DNA from: Desulfobacter hydrogenophilus
Lineage (GTDB): Bacteria; Desulfobacterota; Desulfobacteria; Desulfobacterales; Desulfobacteraceae
Assembly: GCF_004319545.1 (NCBI RefSeq)
Contig: NZ_CP036313.1
Location: forward strand, 1 to 64,000
Length of the DNA: 64,000 bases
Reading direction: 5' to 3'
Shown: positions 56,232 to 63,780 of the stretch, piece after piece
Numbering within the stretch: position 1 is the stretch's first letter
Layout of the letters: each line of letters starts with the position of its first letter
Notes under the pieces: model-generated
The model's input: only the letters and a program-made list of their open reading frames with translations
What the model was told of the DNA's origin: nothing
Databases searched by the model: none
Program-made: the position numbers and the translations under genes

Positions 56232-56483
56232 ATGTATTATCCATTTTTTCTGGCATATATCCTGACCGGACTTTTTATCGGCGTTGCCGTGTTTGTATGG
56301 GCACTGAAAACCGGACAATTCGCCGACCAGCAGCGGGCAAGATTTTTGGCCATGGAGGAGACCACACATCAGACCGTGCCGTCAGCAAAGGCCGGACGTG
56401 ATATCTATTGTCTCTTTTTCCTGGCCCTTGCAGCCATTGGGGCAAGCTTTGCCCTGGTGGGCTATGCCCTTTTTTTCCGATAG
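56232..56483 (+). CDS. ccoS: CcoS-like small membrane protein of cbb3 oxidase
   Basis: The protein is 83 residues with two transmembrane helices. The first half (LTGLFIGVAVFVWALKTGQF and ADQQRARFL) matches CcoS, a factor needed to insert haem and copper into cbb3 oxidase. The second helix at the C-terminus is an addition to the usual 50-70 residue form. CcoS identity rests on the W-x-x-K-x-GQF motif. Confidence 0.65.
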   Translation: MYYPFFLAYILTGLFIGVAVFVWALKTGQFADQQRARFLAMEETTHQTVPSAKAGRDIYCLFFLALAAIGASFALVGYALFFR

Positions 56484-56546
56484 GCAATGGTTTTTCCGGG
56501 AGACGGATGCAAACCCGAAACAGAGGCCAAAAACTAAGGATGACAA

Positions 56547-56822
56547 ATGAGATTTTTCGAACTTTTAAACACCCAGCATGTGCTTGCCTTGATCATTCTG
56601 ACCCTTATTTTCGCAATCCTGTTTGGCGTGACCCTGTCGGTTCTTCCCATGCTCGGCTCGAAAGCCAGGGTCTCCAAAATTAAAGCCGTCCAGCACTTTG
56701 TCGACGGCATACAAAAGGCAGACGGGCCGTTTCCCATGATCATCGCCCTCATCGTTGGCGGTACGGTTCTATGGGCGATTTATTATATTCTGTATTACGG
56801 CCTTTCGGAGGTAATATTATAA
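56547..56822 (+). CDS. Small two-helix membrane protein in oxidase cluster
   Basis: The protein is 91 residues with transmembrane helices at about 10-34 and 62-86, separated by a basic cytoplasmic loop (GSKARVSKIKAVQHF). The second helix with VLWAIYYILYYG is somewhat like the N-terminal anchor of CcoP, but no haem motif is present. I do not recognise a family. Its place in the cluster suggests a structural or assembly role for the oxidase. Confidence 0.65.
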   Translation: MRFFELLNTQHVLALIILTLIFAILFGVTLSVLPMLGSKARVSKIKAVQHFVDGIQKADGPFPMIIALIVGGTVLWAIYYILYYGLSEVIL

Positions 56823-56826
56823 TCTT

Positions 56827-57060
56827 ATGAACACACTCGAAACCAAAAATAAAGAAACCCTTTCACGCACCTGTCTGTGGATCATAGTCATGGTTGCCAT
56901 CATTCTCGGTGTTGGATATTTCTCTTTTGTGGTCGTGGCGGACAAAGGCGTGCCGACCTGGGACTACCGCCCAGTGAAAAGCCTGCCTTCGGAATCTCCC
57001 TATGCGGTATACCCGAAAAATCCCCAGGGCCAGCATGTCAGCGGCAAGGAGGGCAAATAG
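56827..57060 (+). CDS. Small single-helix protein in oxidase cluster
   Basis: The protein is 77 residues. One transmembrane helix (about 15-38) is followed by a 38-residue Pro-rich tail outside the membrane (PTWDYRPVKSLPSESPYAVYP). It lies 4 bp after the previous gene and its stop abuts the start of the cytochrome c gene. The family was not recognised; a role in docking cytochrome c is a guess. Confidence 0.6.
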   Translation: MNTLETKNKETLSRTCLWIIVMVAIILGVGYFSFVVVADKGVPTWDYRPVKSLPSESPYAVYPKNPQGQHVSGKEGK

Positions 57061-57585
57061 ATGAAAAAGGTGCTGGTTATTGCAATCTTTGTGTCGCTGG
57101 TTTTAACAGGGGTCTATACGGTCATTACCCTGTATGATTCAAATTTAAAAGCCGGAAGAATGTATCAAACCCCGGTGGTTCGGCCCCATGAAGAACCGGA
57201 GCTTATAATGGACAAACGAACCATTGCCGACAAAAAAAGTGAGGCCCTGATCAGGGAATTGCTGAAAACAGGTTTTACCTTAAAACCGGCTGGGCCGGCT
57301 CAAGAGATGCTGGCCAAAGGTGAAAAGGATTACCAGGCATTCTGTTCCCATTGTCACGGTCCCAAAATGGACGGGCTTGGCACCGTGGGACAAAGTTTTT
57401 TTCCCCTGCCCACGGACCTGACCGGTGAGAAAGCCGTTGCCATGAGTGATGGGGAATTATTTGCCTTTATCAGCTATGGCAGCAAAAAAGCACCTGCCCT
57501 GGCAAGTTCCATGTCTGTTGAAAGCCGGGAAGCGGTTATCCGGTATATCCGGCACATACAGAAAATGGGCCACGGATCATCCTAA
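57061..57585 (+). CDS. Membrane-anchored monohaem cytochrome c
   Basis: The protein is 174 residues. An N-terminal signal-anchor (KKVLVIAIFVSLVLTG) is followed by about 65 charged residues and a class I cytochrome c domain with FCSHCHGPKMDGLG and a C-terminal helix AVIRYIRHIQKMG. A methionine ligand could be that in SSMSVESR. It probably provides the third c haem of the oxidase in place of CcoP. Confidence 0.85.
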   Translation: MKKVLVIAIFVSLVLTGVYTVITLYDSNLKAGRMYQTPVVRPHEEPELIMDKRTIADKKSEALIRELLKTGFTLKPAGPAQEMLAKGEKDYQAFCSHCHGPKMDGLGTVGQSFFPLPTDLTGEKAVAMSDGELFAFISYGSKKAPALASSMSVESREAVIRYIRHIQKMGHGSS

Positions 57586-57595
57586 TCCCTTACCA

Positions 57596-60079
57596 ATGAA
57601 AACAATAGTCCCGTGCACGCTTTGCGGCCTGAATGTTAAGGTTTCTAAAGCGACGTCAAAAGACATCTTCTGCTGCCAGGGATGCAAAATGGTCCATACC
57701 ATGCTCATGGAATCAGAGCAGTACAAAGATACAAAAGATTTCAAGGAGACCGACCTTTACAAACAATGTGTTGCCGCAGGTATTGTCCCGGACACATCTT
57801 TAGAAACGTCGGCATCGTCGGAAAGAATCCCTGAAATACCTGCCGAAAATGTATCCGGGATGGATGAAGAGGTTCCCATTGATTCCGAAAATTTTCTGAC
57901 CCTTAATCTCCAGATTCAAAATATGTGGTGTCCGGCCTGTGCGTGGATAATTGAAAATACGCTCACCCGGTCAAAGGGCGTGATAACCGCCTCTTGCAAT
58001 TTTTCCAGCGACCGGGGAAGCGTGATGTATGATCCCGTAAAAACCTCTCCTGAAAAAATTTATACCGCCATTGAAAAACTGGGTTACCCTTCTACTGATA
58101 TTGATCAGAAATCCCCAAAAAGCAGAAAAGAATTTATCCGTATTTGCGTGACCCTGTTTTTAACCATGAATGTCATGATGCTCAGCTGGGCCATCTATTC
58201 CGGATTCTTCATTGAGCTATCGCCCCACTCCGTTCAGCTGCTGGCCTGGCCGGTATGCATCATGGCCACCATTGTTGTGTTTTACGGCGGATACCCCATA
58301 CACAAACGGGCCCTTGTGGGTATCACATCCGGATGGCCCGGAATGGAAACGTTGGTATCCACCGGTTCATTCTCAACCTATACGTACAGCCTGTTTCATT
58401 TTTACCGGGGAAGCATCCATCTCTATTTTGATGCCGCATCCATGCTGATCCTGCTCATACTGACGGGAAAGATGCTCGAACAGTCCGCAAAAAACAAAAT
58501 TGCTGAAGGCCTGTGGAAATTTTTTTCCCTGGTTCCCCAGAAAGTCAGAATCTGTGCAGCGCAATTTCCCAAGGGACGGTATGTTTCCATAAAACAATTG
58601 GCCGAGGGGGACTCGTTCCTGGCGGAAGAAGGAGAAATTTTGGCTGCAGACGGCATTGTCACCCAGGGTGCTGCCGTCATTGACGAGTCATCCATCACAG
58701 GGGAGGCAAAACCTGTCAATGTCCGGTTGCAGGACACGGTCAAAAGCGGTACCCGGATTGTTTCCGGCAAGATTCAGGTAAAAGCCGTGAAAGTGGGTGA
58801 TAATTCAATTCTCGGCAGAATGCTTGCCATCATGGAAAACAGTCTTTCAGAACAAACCGCCCAGACCCAGCGGTTTGAGAACATCTTAAAATTTTTTGTC
58901 CCATCGGTTATCGGATTTTCCGTGGTGACCTATTTCTTCTGGATGTTATACGGACTGACTTCCTACGATGCCTTTAATCGGGGGATATCCGTCATGGTCA
59001 TTTCCTGCCCCTGCGCCCTTGGCATTGCCATTCCCCTTGCCCTTGTGGCCGGCGTGTCTGCCGCCGGGAAAAAAGGTATCCTGGTAAGGGATTTTGAAGC
59101 ATTTGAACGGGTTGATGGACTGGATACCATTGTTTTTGACAAGACTGGTACACTGACCACGGGCCAACTGAAGGTGCTGGGCATGGACACGGCAAACGAT
59201 TTTTCCGAGCAAAAAGCCTGGCAGATAATCCACGCCATGGAACAAGGCTCGGACCACTACATTGCCCACACCATATCAACCTATGGGATGAGCCGGAAAA
59301 TACCGCCCCTTGAACTGGAAGATGTTGTTTACCACGCCAACGGTATCAGTTGTCGGTTCCAGGATGAAACCTATTGTTTCGGCAGCATGGATTTTATGAA
59401 TAAAAGCCTTCCGGAAGGACCTTCTTTTGTCTCGTTTTCCAGGCAAGGTGCACAGGTCATATCAACGGTTTTTTTATCTGCGAATGATAAGATTGTAGCC
59501 GCTGTCCATCTGGGAGATTCAATGAAAATCGGTGTAAAGACGCTTGTTTCAGATCTTGATAAAATGGGACTCACCTGTTTTTTGATTTCAGGAGATGCTG
59601 AAAAATCCACCCTGGCCGCCGGCAGCTTTGTGCAGATCCCGGCTGAACATACCCATGGGGGATTGCTGCCGCATGAAAAAGCCGAATTTATCAAAAACCT
59701 TAAACAATCGGGCAAAAAAGTTGCCATGGTTGGGGACGGTGTAAACGATGCTCCCGCCATGGGTCAATCCGATATTGCCATGGCCGTCCATTCAGGCCTT
59801 AACCCGGCTGAAGGTGTTGCCGCCATCACCCTCATGCAGGAGACCCCGGTCCAGCTCATTGATTTTATATCGCTTGCCATACGCGTGAATCGTAAGGTCA
59901 AGCAGAACCTTGTATTTGCGTTGATTTATAACATCATCAGCATCCCGGTAGCCGCCGCCGGATTTTTAAATCCCATAATCGCTGCAATTGCCATGCTTTT
60001 CAGCAGTCTTTCCGTGACATGCAACACCCTGCTCCTGGTAAAAAGAGAATCCAGAAACAAACCGCAACCCCATACGTAA
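57596..60079 (+). CDS. ccoI: Copper-transporting P-type ATPase (CcoI/FixI-like)
   Basis: The protein is 827 residues from the ATG at 57596; the frame extends upstream into the cytochrome gene, but the family begins near VPCTLCG. N-terminal cysteine clusters CTLCG and CCQGCKM precede a heavy-metal domain with MWCPACAW. Then come transmembrane helices, TGEAKPV, the metal-binding CPCALG, the phosphorylation site DKTGTLTTG and GDGVNDAPAMGQSD. CcoI delivers copper for CuB of cbb3 oxidase, which fits its location. Confidence 0.93.
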   Translation: MKTIVPCTLCGLNVKVSKATSKDIFCCQGCKMVHTMLMESEQYKDTKDFKETDLYKQCVAAGIVPDTSLETSASSERIPEIPAENVSGMDEEVPIDSENFLTLNLQIQNMWCPACAWIIENTLTRSKGVITASCNFSSDRGSVMYDPVKTSPEKIYTAIEKLGYPSTDIDQKSPKSRKEFIRICVTLFLTMNVMMLSWAIYSGFFIELSPHSVQLLAWPVCIMATIVVFYGGYPIHKRALVGITSGWPGMETLVSTGSFSTYTYSLFHFYRGSIHLYFDAASMLILLILTGKMLEQSAKNKIAEGLWKFFSLVPQKVRICAAQFPKGRYVSIKQLAEGDSFLAEEGEILAADGIVTQGAAVIDESSITGEAKPVNVRLQDTVKSGTRIVSGKIQVKAVKVGDNSILGRMLAIMENSLSEQTAQTQRFENILKFFVPSVIGFSVVTYFFWMLYGLTSYDAFNRGISVMVISCPCALGIAIPLALVAGVSAAGKKGILVRDFEAFERVDGLDTIVFDKTGTLTTGQLKVLGMDTANDFSEQKAWQIIHAMEQGSDHYIAHTISTYGMSRKIPPLELEDVVYHANGISCRFQDETYCFGSMDFMNKSLPEGPSFVSFSRQGAQVISTVFLSANDKIVAAVHLGDSMKIGVKTLVSDLDKMGLTCFLISGDAEKSTLAAGSFVQIPAEHTHGGLLPHEKAEFIKNLKQSGKKVAMVGDGVNDAPAMGQSDIAMAVHSGLNPAEGVAAITLMQETPVQLIDFISLAIRVNRKVKQNLVFALIYNIISIPVAAAGFLNPIIAAIAMLFSSLSVTCNTLLLVKRESRNKPQPHT

Positions 60080-60247
60080 TTGCAAATCAAAACTGTTTCT
60101 CGATAAAAATTGGGGTCATATTCATGCAAGTATTCATGACTCCTGAAAAGTCAATGCGTTTGCCCTGCCTGACCCTGCCCCCCCCCTTTACACAGTTCGG
60201 GAATACTGGTATGGAATTCAGCAGATATTAACAAAAAAATAAGCGCG

Positions 60248-60316
60248 CCGGTTATCCTTCTTTTCCGCATAATATGCGGTTAGATATCAAATCATTGAAG
60301 ATATGCGGACAACCGG
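60248..60316. promoter_or_regulatory. Nested palindromes upstream of SIR2 gene
   Basis: CCGGTTATCC (60248-60257) pairs with GGACAACCGG (60307-60316) with one mismatch. Inside, CCGCATAATATGCGG (60265-60279) is a perfect palindrome, and a second ATATGCGG at 60301-60308 could compete for the same partner. It ends 52 bp before the start of the SIR2 protein. It may be a regulatory RNA structure, an operator or the edge of an inserted element. The rest of 60080-60368 shows no gene. Confidence 0.5.
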
Positions 60317-60368
60317 TCATCAACTTGATTAATGGCAGCCCCTATCAGCTAACTGGAAAAGGCTATAT

Positions 60369-61916
60369 ATGGAACAAAAATTAATCGAAATTTTCAAGGA
60401 TACCGCGGCTGGTCCCTTTCTATTTCTTGGTTCAGGATTTTCACGAAGATATTTGGGGCTTGAGGACTGGAAAGGCCTTTTGTCTAAATTTTGCGTAGTA
60501 GGCAAGCCGTTTGAATACTACTTGTCCTCCGCAAATGGAAATTATCCTAAAGTAGCCGCGCTTTTAGCAAAGGATTTCAACGAATATTGGTGGTCAGCCC
60601 CGGAATACGAATCCAGTGTTAAAAAGTTTAAATCTAAGATCGAAGATGAAACGTCGGCGCTTCGAATTGAGATATCGAACTACTTGGCTACGCTAGATCA
60701 ATCGAAAGCTAAGGAGTCTGGCTATTCTAAAGAAGTAACACTTCTTGCTAATCTGAACGTCGATGGAGTTATTACAACCAATTGGGATATGTTTATCGAA
60801 CAAATCTTTCCTGAGTACAAAACGTATATTGGACAGAAGGAGTTGTTATTTCAGAATCCCCAAGCAATTGGAGAAATATATAAAATACATGGATGTTCTA
60901 CCATGCCCAATTCACTGGTTCTAACTGACTCTGATTACGACAGGTTCAACGAGAAGAATACGTATCTCGCAGCTAAACTAATCACTGTTTTCGTAGAGCA
61001 CCCCGTGGTTTTTATTGGCTACTCTATATCAGATGAAAATATCAGCGGCCTATTGAAAGCAATATCGTCGTGTATAGGAAGGGAAAACGTTGAAAAGCTC
61101 AGAAAAAATCTAATATTTATCCAGAGGTTAGCGGACGGGGAAGATCCTAATATATCTGATACTTACTTGACTATTGATGGCACACAAATACCTTTGGTTT
61201 TAGTGAAAACCAACGATTATATACCAGTCTATAAAGCAATCGAGTCTACCAAAAGAAAAATCCCTGCAAGAGTTCTACGTTACTGCAAAGAACAATTATA
61301 TGAACTCGTTCAGTCATCGAACCCAGAAAAAAAGATATGCGTAGTTGATATTGACGAAATTGAATCAAAAGAAGATGTTGAGTTTCTTGTTGGTGTAGGA
61401 GTGGCGCACCAGGAGCCCACAAGCCCATCATGTGTTGGCTATGCATCAATTGGAGCCCCAGATTTGCTTCGTGATCTGATTCACGAAGATCAGGCTTTTG
61501 ACAGCGAACAGGTGCTCAAGAATGTAGCTCCTAAAGTCTGTAAAAGATCGCCAAACGTACCAGTGTTCTTTTATCTAAGAAAACTTGGAGTAGATAGCCA
61601 AGAAAAATATTCAGACAGTGAGTTCGATTTAGACAAAGTTGTGTTGAGAAGTCTAAAATCATTTCGCGTGGAATCTTACAAGAAGCCCTTCTTCAGAAAC
61701 TATGAACACATGTCTATGGATGAAATAATAGAGTCATGTACTCCTGAGAACGCCGCAGCATACATTCCCTTCCTTTCAAGAGATAAAATTGATGTCGATC
61801 TTCTTCATAAATTTTTGATTGAGAATGAACATAAGCTTGACTATGAGGTATCAAATTATGCAAGCAGTTTCAGGAAACTGGCATCACTTTATGACCGCTT
61901 AAAGTGGGGATGGTGA
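60369..61916 (+). CDS. SIR2-domain protein, candidate anti-phage effector
   Basis: The protein is 515 residues. The N-terminal SIR2-like domain (about 15-250) has FLGSGFSRRY (G21-S25), TTNWDMFIE, KIHGC with H174 and FIGYSISDEN. The Asn and His of these motifs are the NADase residues of bacterial defence SIR2 proteins. The C-terminal half (about 250-515) has no motif I recognise. Codon use is more AT-rich than in the respiratory genes before it. It stands alone next to mobile DNA, with no helicase or Argonaute partner, so a single-gene system is likely. Confidence 0.78.
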   Translation: MEQKLIEIFKDTAAGPFLFLGSGFSRRYLGLEDWKGLLSKFCVVGKPFEYYLSSANGNYPKVAALLAKDFNEYWWSAPEYESSVKKFKSKIEDETSALRIEISNYLATLDQSKAKESGYSKEVTLLANLNVDGVITTNWDMFIEQIFPEYKTYIGQKELLFQNPQAIGEIYKIHGCSTMPNSLVLTDSDYDRFNEKNTYLAAKLITVFVEHPVVFIGYSISDENISGLLKAISSCIGRENVEKLRKNLIFIQRLADGEDPNISDTYLTIDGTQIPLVLVKTNDYIPVYKAIESTKRKIPARVLRYCKEQLYELVQSSNPEKKICVVDIDEIESKEDVEFLVGVGVAHQEPTSPSCVGYASIGAPDLLRDLIHEDQAFDSEQVLKNVAPKVCKRSPNVPVFFYLRKLGVDSQEKYSDSEFDLDKVVLRSLKSFRVESYKKPFFRNYEHMSMDEIIESCTPENAAAYIPFLSRDKIDVDLLHKFLIENEHKLDYEVSNYASSFRKLASLYDRLKWGW

Positions 61917-62371
61917 CGTATAATGGGGATTTTGGCACAACGCCCCGAAAAGGAGCATTCCAGAGGCATGCGGTTTTTTCAAGTTATCAGAGATAAATCG
62001 AATTGATAAGAAAAGGGGTCAAGTCAAAAAGGGGTCAAAAAGGGGGCAAAAAGGGGGCAAGTCGACTTTTGACCTTTTTAACCTAATTTAAAATAGAGAA
62101 AAATAGAGGACGGACCCCGATTTTTGCATGAGAATACAATTGAGAAAAGACCGTGATCTTGTTCATCAACTGGATAAATTGACCGAATTGATCGATAAAA
62201 GTCAACTAATTCGGGGGCTAATTCGGGGGACACCTTACTTAATTCAAACAAGTGAAATGCTGACGGGTAAACCGCAGATTTCAATAGTTTCTGTTTAGTT
62301 CAAAATTCAAAGGTTAAAAAAATGCTGAAGAATCATGTTGCGTATTGCGCACCATGCGGTATAATAAACTT
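61917..62371. other. Non-coding accessory stretch with G-rich repeats
   Basis: This 455-bp stretch follows the SIR2 gene. It contains four short tandem units of the type AAAAGGGGTCAA/AAAAGGGGGCAA (62011-62060) answered by GACTTTTGACCTTTTT, and the phrase AATTCGGGGGACACCTTAC at 62220, which resembles ends associated with REP-type transposases. Short open frames here look fortuitous. Confidence 0.5.
62011..62077. repeat. G-rich short tandem repeats
   Basis: Four imperfect 12-16 base units based on AAAAGGGGTCAA occur in a row, followed by a partial inverse (TCGACTTTTGACCTTTTT). The pattern suggests the tip of a REP or transposon end that has been duplicated. Confidence 0.7.
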
Positions 62372-62452
62372 ATGATAAAATCCTTTAAACACAAAGGGCT
62401 GCGAAAATTCTTTGAAACTGGTAATTTGTCAGGTGTTCAACCCGGACATAAA
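62221..62452 (+). repeat. Direct repeat R1, copy 1
   Basis: This 232-bp segment from ATTCGGGGGACACCTTAC to CCCGGACATAAA recurs at 63769-64000 with no length change and only a few substitutions. It covers the leader and first 27 codons of the HigB-like gene. Confidence 0.92.
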
Positions 62453-62704
62453 CAAAAACTTAGAATACGGCTAATCGCGCTTGATTCCTCTACATGCATT
62501 GATGATATGAATACCCCAGGTTGGCGGCTCCACAGTTTAAAAGGTAATCGTCAAGGATTGTGGGCGATTGATGTAAATAAAAACTGGCGTATCGTTTTTG
62601 AATGTCAAATGGGGTCGGACCAAGGAAAATGCCATAACCCACTGTTAACATGTATAAAATTTTTCAAAAAACTCGAAAAACAGCTCTTAGCGGCCCCATT
62701 TTGA
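62372..62704 (+). pseudogene. HigB-like toxin gene with replaced 3' end
   Basis: From the ATG at 62372 the frame is 110 codons. The first about 78 residues match the HigB/RelE-type plasmid maintenance killer family: IKSFKHKGLRKFFETG, GWRLHSLKGNRQGLWAIDVNKNWRIVFE. At 62606 the homology stops where repeat R2 begins, and the usual acidic VDYxDYH ending is replaced by unrelated residues. No HigA-type antitoxin gene follows. It is probably inactive. A second copy begins at 63920. Confidence 0.75.
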
Positions 62705-62778
62705 CCCCGAAATAGGACTTCTAAGAGAATATGATCGAATAATTCGGTGTTAAAAAATTCAAACTAATTCGGGGGACA
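62606..62778 (+). repeat. Direct repeat R2, copy 1
   Basis: This 173-bp segment from CAAATGGGGTCGGACC to ATTCGGGGGACA recurs at 63608-63780 at exactly the same length, with about four substitutions. It forms the junction on the left of the IS21 fragment and truncates the HigB-like gene. Confidence 0.92.
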
Positions 62779-62995
62779 TCTATGATAAGTTTTGTCAAGG
62801 GGAAAATGTAGGTTTCCCTTCACTTTTTAAAGACTAACTCCAAAAGCTGTTAATGGCCATCTATAATGACCCAATTTCGGCCAATACTTTTGACCCACTA
62901 AACTCATAAATTTCTGAAGAAAAACTTAATTCAGACAAAGAGCTTGGTTTTGATTTAGGCTCCCCCCCTTGACCATTTAAGACAAGGGGGACGAG

Positions 62996-63373
62996 ATGAA
63001 GAGGTGGGATATGATCCATAAAATAAAGATGCTGCATGACAACGGCAATGGCCTTTCAATGAGACAGATAAGAGATGAATTGGGCATTTCCAGAAATACG
63101 GTAAAGAAATACCTGAAGATGGATGAAGAGGCTATTTGTAACCATTTCAGCAACCGGGAACGTGAAAAGAAGCTTGATCAATACAAGGAGTGGATAGTGC
63201 ATCTCCTGCAAAAATTCCCCAAGCTGACATCTGTAAAGATAAGAAGGAAAATGAAAGAAAAGTTCCCTGAATTTGAGATGTCAGACAGAAGTTTCCGCAG
63301 GTATGTGGGAAGATTGAAGTCAGAATACCCTGTAAAGCAGGTATGTTATTATGAGCCTGTCATTGATATCTGA
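62996..63373 (+). pseudogene. istA: istA transposase, N-terminal fragment
   Basis: The frame gives 125 residues. It begins with a helix-turn-helix (MRQIRDELGISRNTVKKYLK), as in IS21-family IstA, and runs to VCYYEPVID. There the MITE adds a TGA stop. After the MITE the sequence resumes as IDMIPGA, which is how IstA proteins continue, and is then cut at repeat R2. The catalytic domain is missing. Confidence 0.85.
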
Positions 63374-63588
63374 AGTTTCCTGATTTTTATTTTACTGTTA
63401 TTTTGGACTAAATTGTATATAGTATTGAAATTATATGATATTTTTCTATCAGCGGGATTTGTATGAACAGGGAGAATAAAATGGGGTTTTGCTATTTACA
63501 TGGCAAAACCTATCAAAATTAAACTCGACCCTGCTACAATCCCACATCATAGACAATCAATAGGCTGATAAAAATCAGGAAACTTCAG
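63370..63588. mobile_element. 219-bp MITE with perfect 21-bp terminal inverted repeats
   Basis: The termini CTGAAGTTTCCTGATTTTTA (63370-63389, plus one more base) and TAAAAATCAGGAAACTTCAG (63569-63588, plus one before) are perfect inverted repeats of 21 bp. The 8-bp target duplication ATTGATAT lies at 63362-63369 and 63589-63596. Removal of element and one duplicate restores the istA frame. The interior has no transposase. Confidence 0.9.
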
Positions 63589-63607
63589 ATTGATATGATT
63601 CCCGGTG

Positions 63608-63780
63608 CAAATGGGGTCGGACCAAGGAAAATGCCATAACCCACTGTTAACATATATTAAATTTTTCAAAAAACTCAAAAAACAGCTCTTAGCGGCCCCA
63701 TTTTGACCCCGAAATAGGACTTCTAAGAGAATATGATCGAATAATTCGGTGTTAAAAAATTCAAACTAATTCGGGGGACA
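63608..63780 (+). repeat. Direct repeat R2, copy 2
   Basis: Second 173-bp copy of R2. Its last 12 bases are also the first 12 of R1 copy 2, so R2 and R1 form one continuous repeating unit here. Confidence 0.92.

Larger units (their letters stand above)
62779..63607 (+). mobile_element. IS21-family remnant carrying a MITE
   Basis: The segment between the two R2 copies holds a non-coding left part (62779-62995), the start of an istA gene (62996), an inserted 219-bp MITE and 11-19 bases of resumed istA sequence (encoding IDMIPGA). No istB or right end remains. Exact IS ends were not identified. Confidence 0.7.

Noticed and set aside
62078-62284. Minus-strand open frame of 68 codons
   Set aside because: It runs across the R1 repeat border and the G-rich repeats, has no ribosome site and no recognisable similarity.
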